From DASVFB01 sp963766345 (GTDB taxonomy: Bacteria > Actinomycetota > Thermoleophilia > Gaiellales > Gaiellaceae): a stretch of DNA of 64,000 bases. Numbering within the stretch: position 1 is the stretch's first letter; every line of letters begins with the position of its first letter. Positions 1 through 11,089 of the stretch are shown piece after piece. The DNA lies in the NCBI GenBank assembly GCA_963766345.1, contig CAVXZL010000013.1, positions 16,984 through 80,983 of the forward strand. Reading direction: 5' to 3'. The notes beneath the pieces are model-generated. The model had not been told where the DNA came from and made no database searches. It saw only the letters and a program-made list of their open reading frames with translations. The translations under genes were made by a program, and so were the position numbers.

Positions 1-537
1 CGCGCCCGCGGACGCGCAGGCACTCGCGCCGAACAGCCACGGCAGCTCCTCCCGCGCCTCGTGCCAGACGGGGATCGCCGTGTCGGCGAGGAGCGTTCCC
101 GTGTACGTCGCGAGCGGCGGCCCGGTGAGGAACGATACGGCCTCCGCAGCCCACTTCAGCGGCCGCAGCCTTCCGGTCAGCTCGAGCGCGGCTGCCGTGT
201 TCGACGCACCCCCCGACACGACGAGCACCCACGAGCCGACGCTCATCGGCGACGTGACCTTGAAGACGCGCAGCATGTTGAGGAAGCGCTCCGGGCGGCC
301 GAGGTCGGACACGAGCAGCGCCGGCGACACCACGTCGGCCACCGCGCCGACGTAGAGCGCAGTCTTCGCGAGCCGCTCCCGGCCCGTCAAGCGCGCGAGC
401 CCGTGGAGCACGGAGCAGCCGCCGGCGATGCCGCCCGTGAAGAAGTAGAACGGGATCTCCGGCTGCCACACCGGCTCCTTGACGATCGGCCGGTCGTAGT
501 ACGAGCGCATCTCGGTGCCGCGCTCGGTGACGCTCAA
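1..537 (-). CDS. nrfD: NrfD-type membrane anchor of formate dehydrogenase (partial, C-terminus off window)
   Basis: Polytopic membrane subunit of the NrfD/PsrC family, expected to anchor the dehydrogenase and pass electrons to quinone. The visible 179 residues contain the family's N-terminal region (PIVKEPVWQPEIPFYFF), a Gly-rich first helix (FTGGIAGG) and the conserved SDLGRPERFLNMLRVFK segment that follows the second helix. It starts either at a TTG at 537, which overlaps the fdhB stop as TTGA, or at an ATG at 510, 27 nt further in; the overlap style of neighbouring genes favours the TTG. It is last in fdhA-fdhB-nrfD. An NrfD anchor replaces the cytochrome b subunit (FdnI/FdoI) of the enterobacterial enzymes. 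The gene continues past base 1, so its length and C-terminus cannot be judged. Confidence 0.85.
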   Translation of the reverse strand, partial: MSVTERGTEMRSYYDRPIVKEPVWQPEIPFYFFTGGIAGGCSVLHGLARLTGRERLAKTALYVGAVADVVSPALLVSDLGRPERFLNMLRVFKVTSPMSVGSWVLVVSGGASNTAAALELTGRLRPLKWAAEAVSFLTGPPLATYTGTLLADTAIPVWHEAREELPWLFGASACASAGA

Positions 538-1391
538 CCTCGGCCTCCGAGGAACGCGAGCGCCGTCCCGACGACCGTCGCCGCGGCGGCGATCGCCGTC
601 GTCTTCCACATCGACGGCAGGTCCTTCGTCGTGACGACCGGATCGGGCGGCAGGCCGTAGACCTCCGGCTCGTCGAGCAGCAGGAAGAACGCGCCGAAGC
701 CGCCGACGCCGTCGTCGGGATCGCGGCCGTACAGCTGCGCGCCGTTCCAGCCCTGCGCCTCGAGTTTCTCGAGCCGCGCGTCGGCGCGCTCGCGGAGCTC
801 GTCGAGCTCGCCGAACTGGATCGAGTCCGTCGGGCACGCCTTTGCGCACGCCGGCTCGTGGCCGCCCTTGAGCCGGTCGTAGCAGAGCGTGCATTTCCAG
901 ACGCGCCCGTCCTCCTTCTCGCCGAGTATCGGCAGCGCGAGCGGCGCGTCACCCGGCGAGCGCGGCAGGTGGCGCTTGTCGAGCACGCCGAACGGGCAGG
1001 CAGGAACGCAGTAGCCGCAGCCGTTGCAGACGTCCTCCTGCACGACGACGGTCTCGAACTCCGTGCGGAAGAGCGCACCGGTCGGGCAGACGTCGAGACA
1101 CGCCGCGTGCGTGCAGTGCTTACAGACGTCCGAGCTCATCAGCCAGCGCAGCGGCTCCGCGTCGAGCGCGGCGACCTCGCCGTCGGTGCGCAGCGGCTTT
1201 CGCTGCTCGACGAACGCGACGTGGCGCCACGAGTTGGCCCCGAGCGTCGACGTGTTGTCGTAGCTCTCGCCGGTCCAGACGAGGCCGTCCTCGGGGATGA
1301 CGTTCCACTCCTTGCACGCAACTTCGCACGCCTTGCAGCCGATGCAGATCGACGTGTCGGTGAAGAAGCCGACGCGTGGCGCCGCGTTCAC
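534..1391 (-). CDS. fdhB: Formate dehydrogenase iron-sulfur subunit (four [4Fe-4S] clusters)
   Basis: Electron-transfer subunit between the molybdenum subunit and the membrane anchor, 285 residues. Four ferredoxin-like Cys groups are visible in order: CIGCKACEVACKEWN near residue 16, CKHCTHAACLDVCP near 90, CNGCGYCVPACP near 122, and CTLC with CAKACP near 165-190. A single hydrophobic helix at the C-terminus (TTAIAAAATVVGTALAFLGG) resembles the membrane helix of FdnH/FdoH. I chose the GTG at 1391 because it overlaps the fdhA stop as GTGA and is followed directly by the first cluster region; a longer reading from 1478 would only add an Arg-rich stretch antisense-like to the fdhA end. It is translationally coupled to fdhA upstream and nrfD downstream. 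Confidence 0.92.
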   Translation of the reverse strand: MNAAPRVGFFTDTSICIGCKACEVACKEWNVIPEDGLVWTGESYDNTSTLGANSWRHVAFVEQRKPLRTDGEVAALDAEPLRWLMSSDVCKHCTHAACLDVCPTGALFRTEFETVVVQEDVCNGCGYCVPACPFGVLDKRHLPRSPGDAPLALPILGEKEDGRVWKCTLCYDRLKGGHEPACAKACPTDSIQFGELDELRERADARLEKLEAQGWNGAQLYGRDPDDGVGGFGAFFLLLDEPEVYGLPPDPVVTTKDLPSMWKTTAIAAAATVVGTALAFLGGRG

Positions 1392-4300
1392 GCCGCTCCT
1401 CTCGCGCGCTCGCGGACTTCGGCGACGAAACGCGTCAGCTTCGCGCCGCGAGGCCTCCGCCCGGGTCGGATGTCGCACGTGAGCGCCTTGACCTCCTGGA
1501 TGTGCACGTTCGGGTCGAGCGCCATGTGCGAGAGGTCGTTCGCGGAGCCGCCGGTCGTCAGCCCGCGGGATCCCCAGTGGAACGGCAGCCCGACCTGGTG
1601 CTGAACGCGGCCGTTCGTCCTGACCGGGCGCATGCGATCGGTGACCATCACCCGCGCCTCGATCGCCGAGCGCGCGGTGACGATCGTCGCCCAGTCACCG
1701 TGCCGGAGGCCTCTCTCGCGCGCGAGATCCGGGTGCACCTCGACGAACATCGCGGGCTGCAGTTCGGAGAGATACGGCGTGAACCGGGTGAAGCCGCCGG
1801 CGCAGTGGTGCTCGGTCAGGCGGTACGTCGTGAGGACGTACGGGTAGACGTCCGAGCCGGGCTCGCTGCCGGCCGGGTTGTACGGATCCTCACGGAGGTT
1901 CTTGTTCCGCTGCCGCGCGGGGTTCGCGCGCTGCGGGTAGAGCGAGTTGTCGAAGGGCGACTCGTGCGGCTCGTAGTGCGTCGGCAGCGGCCCGTCCTCG
2001 AGGCCCTGCGGCACGTAGAGCCAGCCCTGCCCGTCGGCCTGCATGATGAACGGGTGGTCGCCCCGGATGGCGTCGGGGCCGGTCGCCCCGTCGGGCGGCA
2101 CGTAGTCCGGTGGCTTCTCCTCGTCGAAGTCGGGCGTGTCGGTTCCCGTCCACTTCTGCTGCTCGGCGTCCCACCACACGAGCCGCTTGCGCTCCGACCA
2201 CGGCTTTCCCTCCGGATCGGCGGACGCGCGGTTGTAGAGCAGGCGCCGGTTCGCCGGCCACGCCCACGCCCACTCGAGCGCGGTGTAGCTCTGCTCCCAG
2301 TGCGGCTTCCGGCGTGCAGCCATGTTCTGACCGTCGGCGAAGACGCCGCAGTAGATCCAGCAGCCGCACGCGGTCGTCCCGTCCGCCTTCAGCAGCTTGT
2401 ACGCGGAGAGGAACCGGCCCATCGCGTCGGAGCCGCTGATCTCGGCGATGACGGCCTCGGCGTTCGGCTCCTCGATCTCGCCCGATGTCGGGTAGTGCCA
2501 CGTGAGGTCGAGCAGCGGCCGGTTCTTCGGGTCGTCCGAGCCCTTCAGCTTCTCGCGGAGCATTCGGCCGAGGTGGTAGTAGAACCAGAGCTCCGAGCGG
2601 CAGTCGTGCGGCGGCTCGACCGCCTTGAAGTGCCACTGCAGCAGCCGCTGCGTGTTCGTGAACGAGCCGTCCTTCTCGACGTGTGACGACGCCGGCAGGA
2701 AGAAGACCTCGGTCGCGATCTCTCCCGTCTTGAGCTCGCCCGACTCGATCTCGGGGCTGTCGTACCAGAACGACGCGGTCTCGATCTCGACGAGGTCGCG
2801 GACGACGAGCCACTGGAGCTTCGCGAGCCCGAGCCGGTTCGCCTTGCCGTTCGCCGACCCGACGGCGGGGTTCTCGCCCGCCACGATGTAGCCCTTGACG
2901 TTGCCCTGCAGCATCTGCCGCACGGTCCAGTAGTTCGAGTTGTCGTCGTCGATTCGCGGCAGGTACGAGAAGCAGAAGTCGTTGTCCTCGGTCGCTGCCG
3001 CTCCCCACCACGCCTTCAGCAGCGAGACGACGTACGTGTCGAGCTTGCCCCACCAGCCCGCCGGCGCGGTGTGCTCCTCGACGAACGCGGCGAGGTCGGG
3101 CGCATCGTCGACGTGCGGCATGTCGATGTAGCCCGGCAGCGTGTTGTAGAGCGTCGGGATGTCGGTCGAGCCCTGAATCGACGCGTGGCCGCGGAGCGCC
3201 ATGATCCCGCCGCCGGGCCGCCCCATGTTCCCGAGCAGCAGCTGGACGACCGCCGCGGCGCGGATGCACTGCACGCCGACGGTGTGCTGCGTCCAACCGA
3301 CGGCGTAGGCGAACGCGCCCGTTCGCTCGCGTCCGGAGTTCCGGCAGAGCTCCTCGCAGTACCAGAGGAACTCCTCGACGGAGCAGCCGCACGTGTCGGC
3401 GACGAACTCCGGCGTGTAGCGCGCGTAATGGCGCTTGACGATCTGAAAGACGCAGCGCGGATGCTGCAGCGTCTCGTCCTCCTCGGGCGGGTCGCCATGG
3501 GAGAGCTTGGCGCCGGCGCCGCCGTGACCGGCCTGTTCGCCCTTCGGCGGGGAGCCGGCCGACGCCTTCGCCTGCATGCCGGCGTACTGCCAGGTCGTGT
3601 TGTCGTACTTGCGGGTCTCGGGGTCCCAGCCGGAGAAGAGGCCGTCGAGGTCCTCGGTGTCGCGGTAGCCCTCGTCGATGATGACTGCCGCGTTCGTGTA
3701 CTTCTTGACGTACTCCTCGAAGTAGCGGCCGTTCTCGACGATGTAGCGGATCACGCCGCCGAGGAACGCGATGTCCGAGCCGGCGCGGATGCCGATGTGC
3801 TTCGTGGCCATCGCGCTCGTGCGCGTGAAGCGTGGGTCGACGTGCACGACCGTCGCCCCCCGCTCCCTCGCCTCCATCACCCACTGGAATCCCACCGGGT
3901 GGTTCTCGGCCATGTTCGATCCCATGATCGTGATCACGTCCGCGTTCATGAGGTCCTGCTGGTAGTCGGTGGCGCCGCCTCGTCCGAACGAGGTCCCCAG
4001 ACCGGGGACCGTGGAGCTGTGTCATATGCGCGCCTGGTTCTCGACCTGCACGACGCCGAGCGCGGTGAGGAGCTTCTTCATCAAGTAGTTCTCCTCGTTG
4101 TCGAGCGTCGCGCCGCCGAGGTTGGCGATGCCGAGCGTGCGGTTCGCGGGCCGGCCCGTCTCGGTCTCGGCCTGCCACGTCTCGTCGCGCGTGCGGACGA
4201 TCCGCTCGACGATCATCTCCATCGCCTGGTCGAGCGAGAGCTCCTCCCAGCGCGTGCCGTACGGCCGGCGGTACTTGACCTTGTACTCGCGCAGCGGGCT

Positions 4301-4591
4301 CTGCACGTAGTTCTGCGAGGCCGCGCCCTTCGGGCACAGGCGGCCGCGCGAGATCGGGCTCGCCGGATCGCCTTCGATCTGGATCACGTCGCCGTCCTTG
4401 ACGTAGACGAGCTGTGCGCAGCCGACGGCACAGAACGGGCAGATCGAGCGGGCGACGTGGTCGGCCTCGTCGATCCGCGGCTTCAGCGTCTTCGAGCGCT
4501 CGGACTGGACGGCGCGGCCGAGGCCCAGCGTGTCGCCCTCGCGCAGCTGGCGGACGACCGGCCAGGCTTCGAGCCGCTTCACCAGGTTCAC
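1388..4591 (-). CDS. fdhA: Selenocysteine-containing formate dehydrogenase, molybdopterin subunit (UGA read-through)
   Basis: Catalytic subunit oxidising formate to CO2 with a bis-molybdopterin-guanine-dinucleotide Mo/W centre. The 1067-residue product is visible only if the in-frame UGA at 4024-4022 is read as selenocysteine (residue 190): the context is VENQARI-U-HSSTVPGLG, the same position and setting as Sec in E. coli FdnG (NQARV-U-HGPTV). Reading resumes in the same frame to the stop at 1388. CPFCAVGC near residue 51 binds a [4Fe-4S] cluster; GSNMAENHPVGFQW, WTQHTVG and YRLTEHHCAGGFTRF match FdnG along its whole length. The start is a GTG at 4591. No twin-arginine signal is present, unlike FdnG, so a cytoplasm-facing enzyme is inferred. 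The fdhD-mobA genes upstream supply sulfuration and cofactor maturation. The selenocysteine machinery (selA, selB, selC, selD) must lie outside the window. Confidence 0.93.
3992..4024 (-). promoter_or_regulatory. UGA selenocysteine codon plus SECIS-like hairpin
   Basis: On the coding strand the UGA (4024-4022) is followed by 11 nt, then a perfect 7-bp stem GGTCCCC/GGGGACC (4010-4004 and 3998-3992) closing a 5-nt loop GGTCT. The bacterial SECIS element recognised by SelB lies just 3' of the UGA and has a small apical loop containing GGUC(U), as in E. coli fdhF. The stem, loop and spacing all fit, and the element is wholly within codons of fdhA. Confidence 0.85.
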
Positions 4592-4653
4592 GGCCGTCTA
4601 TCTACCGTCGCGCGGTGGGATAAAACACATCGTGAAGCGAATTACAGTGATGT

Positions 4654-4673
4654 AGCTGTACACAGCTGTACAC
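4654..4673. repeat. Tandem 10-bp direct repeat between mobA and fdhA (possible operator)
   Basis: AGCTGTACAC occurs twice head to tail (4654-4663 and 4664-4673), so two copies of the palindrome TGTACA lie exactly 10 bp apart, on the same helix face. They sit in the 82-bp gap between the mobA stop and the fdhA start. The spacing and palindromes suggest a regulator site for fdhA, but no known operator can be named. Confidence 0.4.
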
Positions 4674-5210
4674 CTATGCCATGAGCCGCGCGAGCTCCTG
4701 AGGAGTGTCCGCATCGGCCAGCAGCCTCGGGTCGAGATCCATTCTCGCCACGTCGAGCTCGTCATAGGCGCCGATCAGCGCGAGCCGTCCGCCACGCACA
4801 CGTCGCTCGAGGACGGCGAGCGACGACTTCGCCCACGCGCCGGGGAGCGGCCCCTCCCCCGTAACCGCGGCGTCACGGCACGCGAGACCCAGCGCCCGCA
4901 GAGCGTCAGGCGTGACGTGCGGACAGTCCACGGGCAGGAAGACGCAGACGTCGTTCGTCGCCGCGCGCAGGCCGGCGACGACGCCGGCGATCGGCGCGCG
5001 CACGCCGACGCCGTCGTCGAGCAGGTCGAACGGCAGCTCGAGCTCGCCGCGCTTGCCGACCGCGAGGCGCTCCTCGCACGCCTCGCCGAGCGTCCGCCAC
5101 GCACGCTCCGCCAGCGTCTCGCCTTCGAAGGGCGCGAGCGCCTTCGGCGATCCGAACCGCTCGCTCGCGCCGCCGACGAGTAAAACGCCCGTCAGCGGAC
5201 GATGCGCCAC
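4674..5210 (-). CDS. mobA: Molybdenum cofactor guanylyltransferase
   Basis: Transfers GMP to molybdopterin to give the guanine-dinucleotide cofactor needed by FdhA. The nucleotidyltransferase P-loop-like start LLVGGASERFGSPKAL, the PIAGVVAGLRA segment and the FLPVDCPHVTPDALRAL metal/nucleotide region are all visible in a protein of about 178 residues, near the family norm of 190. The start is uncertain: a GTG at 5210 overlaps fdhD by 19 nt (used here); a CTG at 5195 would overlap the fdhD stop as CTGA, the same junction type seen for hisG and mak. No ATG lies near the conserved N-terminus. Confidence 0.85.
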   Translation of the reverse strand: MAHRPLTGVLLVGGASERFGSPKALAPFEGETLAERAWRTLGEACEERLAVGKRGELELPFDLLDDGVGVRAPIAGVVAGLRAATNDVCVFLPVDCPHVTPDALRALGLACRDAAVTGEGPLPGAWAKSSLAVLERRVRGGRLALIGAYDELDVARMDLDPRLLADADTPQELARLMA

Positions 5211-5968
5211 GGCTCGGTGTAGACGTTGATTCGCCCGTTGCGCACGAACCCGCAGAGGGTGATGCCTCGGTCGCGCGCGAGCTCGACCGCGAGCGACGAG
5301 GGCGCGCCCACGGCGACGAGCAGCGGACAGCCGGCCACCGCGGCCTTCTGTACGAGCTCGAAGGAGAGCCGGCCGCTGACGCAGAGGATCGCGTCGGCGA
5401 GCGGCAGCCGGCCGTCGAGGAACGCGCGTCCGATCACCTTGTCGAGCGCGTTGTGCCGGCCGACGTCCTCGCGCAGCGCGAGCAGCTCGCCGTCCGCGTC
5501 GAACAGGCCCGTCGCGTGCAGCCCGCCCGTCGCCTCGAACGCCGCCTGCTCGGCGCGCAGGCGCTCCGGCAGCGACGCGACGAGCTCCGCCGCGACGTGC
5601 AACTGGCTCTCGGCGCGCGGCGCCTCGACCGCGACGGCCTCGAGGGCGCCCTTGCCGCACACGCCGCACGACGACGACGTGTAGAAGCTGCGCCGCAACC
5701 GGTCGACGTCGAAGTCGGGCGCGTCGAGCTCGATCGCGTTCGCCGCGAGATCGTCGGGCGCGCGCGCCCCGCGCGGGCGCAGTCCCTCGGAGAGCGCGAA
5801 GCCGAGCGCGAGCTCCTCGTCGTGACCGGGCGTGCGCATCGTCACCGCGACCGGGACGCCGCCGATCCGGATCTCGAGCGGCTCCTCGACGGCCACGACG
5901 TCGGCGGCCCCGCCGTCGGGAATGCGCACGACGTCGACGCGTGCCGTCGAGTACAGCGGCGCTTCCAT
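5192..5968 (-). CDS. fdhD: Formate dehydrogenase accessory sulfurtransferase FdhD
   Basis: FdhD carries sulfur from a cysteine desulfurase to the molybdenum cofactor of formate dehydrogenase. The 258-residue product shows the diagnostic SSSCGVCGKG loop (CxxC sulfur carrier, near residue 100), RTPGHDEELALGFALSEGL, the TGGLHATGLFD and REDVGRHNALDKVIGRA motifs and CVSGRLSFELVQKA. It is the first gene of the minus-strand operon fdhD-mobA-fdhA-fdhB-nrfD. A CATAAT box lies 7 nt before its ATG, suggesting a leaderless message. Confidence 0.95.
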   Translation of the reverse strand: MEAPLYSTARVDVVRIPDGGAADVVAVEEPLEIRIGGVPVAVTMRTPGHDEELALGFALSEGLRPRGARAPDDLAANAIELDAPDFDVDRLRRSFYTSSSCGVCGKGALEAVAVEAPRAESQLHVAAELVASLPERLRAEQAAFEATGGLHATGLFDADGELLALREDVGRHNALDKVIGRAFLDGRLPLADAILCVSGRLSFELVQKAAVAGCPLLVAVGAPSSLAVELARDRGITLCGFVRNGRINVYTEPWRIVR

Positions 5969-5975
5969 CGGCGCG

Positions 5976-5981
5976 ATTATG
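5976..5981 (-). promoter_or_regulatory. Probable -10 box of the fdhD operon
   Basis: CATAAT reads on the minus strand with 7 nt to the fdhD ATG. This is one of about a dozen genes in the window with a TANNNT-like hexamer 6-9 nt before the start codon, as expected for leaderless transcripts. Confidence 0.45.
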
Positions 5982-6010
5982 CGCGTGTGGGCATTTACCC
6001 TGCGGTGAGC

Positions 6011-6226
6011 ATGAACGAGTGGCTACAGGCAGCGGTTGCACGTCTCGGCGGCGACCTCGAGCTGTCGCCGGACGAGATGCGGACGCTGCTCGATCTCGCG
6101 GCGCACGCGGCGCACGACAGCGGGAACCGGACGAACGCGCCGCTCGTCTGTTACCTCGTCGGCCGCCTGCAGGGCGACCGCGATCTCGCGACGGTCGTGG
6201 AGGAAGTCCGCAGCGCGACGTCGTAG
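6011..6226 (+). CDS. DUF6457 small protein linked to molybdenum cofactor genes
   Basis: A 71-residue soluble helical protein beginning MNEWLQAAVARLGGDLELSP and containing LLDLAAHAAHDSGNRTNAPL, which I recognise as the actinobacterial DUF6457 domain. In other actinobacteria this domain occurs next to or fused to MobA-like nucleotidyltransferases; here it is a separate gene divergent from fdhD-mobA. The biochemical role is unknown; a part in molybdenum cofactor use is inferred from context. The next gene begins 9 nt downstream. Confidence 0.7.
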   Translation: MNEWLQAAVARLGGDLELSPDEMRTLLDLAAHAAHDSGNRTNAPLVCYLVGRLQGDRDLATVVEEVRSATS

Positions 6227-6235
6227 AGAGTTGGC

Positions 6236-6871
6236 ATGCTCATTCAGATGCGGCCCGGCGACGAGCACGCGTTCAGCGCCGACGATCCCGTCGCGCGCTA
6301 CTGGCTTCACAATTGTGTCGGCTTCGGCGTCCGCGGGCTTGCGGGCGGCGGGGTCGTTCACGAGATCGGCCTGGGCGCGGACGGTGTCGCGGTGCTCGCC
6401 GTGCGGCGCACGGCGCTCAAGACGACCACCGTCGTGCCGGTCTCGCGGGTCCAGTCGGTCGACCCCTGGGACGAGACTGTCGTCCTGCACTCGCAAAGCC
6501 GCGCGACGCGGGAGCGACGCATGGCGCAGGCCCGCGACGGCGCCGGCGTGGTCGCGACGGCGGCCCGCGGCGCGACCGTCGCGACCGCGTTCGGTGCGAG
6601 GCTGTTCCTCGCGGCCGTGGCGAGACTCCTGCTCGTGCTCGCCGCGCTCACGCGTAAGCACGCGCCGGGTGCGCGACGCGCTGCCGCGACGCTCGGAATC
6701 CTCGGCCGTGCCTACGCGGTCGAGGCGGCACGCGCCTGTCGCGAGCAGAAGGACGCCGTCGCCGCATGGCGCGAGGCGCGAAGGTCGGGTGCGTGGGGCG
6801 ACGCTTCGCCGCTCACGCGCGCGGGCGCCGACGAAGTCGACGCCCGCACTGAACAAGAAGTGCCGCGCTAG
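6236..6871 (+). CDS. Hypothetical protein with PRC-barrel-like N-terminus
   Basis: I do not recognise the full protein (211 residues). Residues 20-90 (VARYWLHNCVGFGVRGLAGGGVVHEI and following beta-rich sequence ending VVLHS) resemble a PRC-barrel-like small beta domain, often a surface for protein or RNA contacts. The middle is Ala/Arg-rich with one hydrophobic stretch (ARLFLAAVARLLLVLAAL) that could be a membrane helix. The C-terminal third is charged and helical. It follows the DUF6457 gene at 9 nt, so co-transcription is likely. No function can be assigned. Confidence 0.6.
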   Translation: MLIQMRPGDEHAFSADDPVARYWLHNCVGFGVRGLAGGGVVHEIGLGADGVAVLAVRRTALKTTTVVPVSRVQSVDPWDETVVLHSQSRATRERRMAQARDGAGVVATAARGATVATAFGARLFLAAVARLLLVLAALTRKHAPGARRAAATLGILGRAYAVEAARACREQKDAVAAWREARRSGAWGDASPLTRAGADEVDARTEQEVPR

Positions 6872-7021
6872 CTAGACGGCGCGTCGGCCGCTGAAGAAGC
6901 CGACGACGAGCACGATCAGCGCGATGATGAGCAGCAGCCAGAGCAGGTTGGAGATCCACACCCCGCCGCCGATCGCAAACAAGATCAACAGCACGATGAT
7001 GATCAGAAGCAGTGGTGACAT
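6872..7021 (-). CDS. Small hydrophobic membrane protein (lmo0937-like)
   Basis: A 49-residue protein, MSPLLLIIIIV-type start, with two consecutive hydrophobic helices separated by GGGVWISNLLW and a basic tail (FFSGRRAV). It resembles the lmo0937/DUF5670 group of tiny stress-related membrane proteins. Unlike many neighbours it has a clear Shine-Dalgarno sequence (GGAAGG) 6 nt before the ATG. It stands alone between convergent and co-directional genes, and the 43 bp behind it up to the treY stop contain no clear terminator. Confidence 0.65.
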   Translation of the reverse strand: MSPLLLIIIVLLILFAIGGGVWISNLLWLLLIIALIVLVVGFFSGRRAV

Positions 7022-7064
7022 TTACATCCTTCCTTAAGGGTTCCCGGAGTACTTCTGTAGAACG

Positions 7065-8965
7065 TCAAACTCTCCTGTTGAGGTACACGCGAAACGGGAA
7101 GCGCTCGTCGAGAACGTCGCGCCAGTCTCCCGCGACGTCCACATCCGGCGGCGCTGTCGGCGCGAGCGGCATGACGACGAGCACGTCCGACCCGCGCATG
7201 AACGCGCACACGTCGGGCGCCGCAGCGACGGGCATGTAGCCGCCGGCGAACGCGCGGGGATGCGAACGGCGCAGGCCGAGAAGCCGCGACGTGACCCAGA
7301 GCTTGGGCTCGCGCAGCGGGTCTTCTTCCAACAGCCGTGCAAGCCGGCTCCAGTCGACGGGCCGCCGGTTGTCGGGGTCGACGAGCGCCAGCGCCTCGGC
7401 CTCGTCGCCCTGGTAGATGTCCGGCACGCCGGGGCTCGTCAGCCTGAGGACGAGCATGGAGAGCGAGATGCGCTCGCCCTCTGTCTGAACCCGCTCGGCG
7501 AGCGCGCCGGTGACGTCGCGCTTGGAACGCGCCCAGTCCTTGATCCGCCGCTCCCACTCCTCGTCCGGCTCGAGCCAGTTCGTCCGCAGCTTCGACTCGC
7601 GGAACGCCTTCTCGAAGTACGCGTCGATCCGCTCGTGCTCGATCGGCCACGCGCCGACGAGCGTCTGCAACGCGAAGTACGCCTCGTTGCGATCGGCGAA
7701 GTCGAGCTCTCGCCGCGCGAGCTCCGCCCACTCGTCGACGTGCCACGAGAGTGCGAGCAGGCGCGCGCGCACGTCGGGCGAACGCTTCGTGTCGTGCGTG
7801 AACGCCGTCAACAGCTGCCGCGGGAAACGCTCGGCTCGCTCCATGTTCGCGACGTGGAACGAGTCGACCGGCAACGCCCATGCCCCCGGGTTGCCGCCGA
7901 CCTCGTTCAGCGCGACGAAGCGGTTGTAGCGGTAGAACGTCGTGTCCTCGACTCCCTTCGCCATCACCGGGCCGGTCGTCTGCTGGAAACGGCGCACGAA
8001 GTCGTCGTGCCCGCGCTCCTCGAGCAGGAGGTAGCGCTCGAGCGAGTCCGAGAGAGCCGCGCGCGCGATCTCGAAGCGGTCCTCGTCGGCGACGACGTCG
8101 CCTTCCGGCTCGACATAGGTCCGGTAGACGTGGAACGAGGAGAGTGCCTGTGCGAGGTTCTCGACGCCGGCGGCCGACGCGTACAGCCGCCGTAGCTCGG
8201 GCTCGAACGTTCCGTTCGCCTGCTCGAGCTTCGCCTCCGCCGCGACGTCGTCGAAAGAGCGTGATTCGCCGGTGAGCTCCTCGTAGAGGCGGGTCAGCGG
8301 CCCTTCCGCGCGCGGGTTCAGAAACAGGTGCATGACGTCGTTGAGGAACTCGTAGCCAGTCGTCCCCTCGACCGGCCACGCGCGCAGCCGCTCGCCCGGC
8401 TCGAGGATCTTCTCCACCCACACGTGCTCGACTCCCTCACGGGCGAGCCGGTCGAGGTACTCGCGCGGGTTCGCGAGCCCGTCGATGTGGTCGATGCGCA
8501 GCCCTTCGACGACGCCGTCGCGCACGAGCTCGAGCGCCTTCTCGTGCGTCGTCGCGAAGACCGCCTCGTCCTCGACGCGAGCGCCGGCGAGGTCGCCGAT
8601 GTCGAAGAACCGCCGGTGCAGACCGGTGCGCGTGTCGAGGTCGAAGAACGTGCGCCGCAGCTCCGGGTCGGCCCAGAACGGATTCTCCTCGCTCGCGGCC
8701 ATGTGGTTCGGGACGATGTCGAGCACGATCCCGAGACCGGCGCCGGCAAGCGCGCGCAGCTCCTCCTCTCCGCCGAGCGCTTCGGAGACGCGGCGCGGAT
8801 CCGTGACGTCGTAGCCGTGCGTCGAGCCCTCGCGCGCCTGGAACGACGGCGACAGATAGAGGTGCGAGACGCCGAGCCGTTCGAGGTACGGAACGAGCGC
8901 GCGCGCCTCGCGGAAGCCGAGCTCCGGCGTCAGCTGAAGCCTGTACGTCGCGCGGAAATCGCCGC

Positions 8966-8969
<4 letters not shown>
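7065..8969 (-). CDS. treY: Maltooligosyltrehalose synthase
   Basis: Isomerises the reducing-end alpha-1,4 bond of maltooligosaccharides to the alpha,alpha-1,1 bond of trehalose, for TreZ to release. GH13 landmarks are visible: YRLQLTPELGF at the N-terminus, IVLDIVPNHMA, nucleophile Asp in VEGLRIDHIDGLANP, acid/base Glu in HVWVEKILEPGE, and HDTKRSPDVRARL for the third catalytic Asp. At 634 residues it is short; TreY proteins are commonly 700-850, and the missing length seems to lie between the NHMA and RIDHIDG motifs. The GTG at 8969 overlaps the treX stop as GTGA. It is last in treZ-treX-treY. Confidence 0.93.

Positions 8970-11085
<2,116 letters not shown>

Positions 11086-11089
<4 letters not shown>

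Noticed and set aside
1388..3949. FdhA as an 853-residue protein starting at the internal ATG 3949
   Set aside because: It would lack the [4Fe-4S] cluster domain and the active-site residue, while the upstream 189 codons encode exactly those parts in the same frame across one UGA.
3071..4684. Long plus-strand open frame of 537 codons opposite fdhA
   Set aside because: It is Arg/Val/Asp-rich with no domain motifs, antisense to a gene with clear motifs, and such frames are common opposite high-GC genes.
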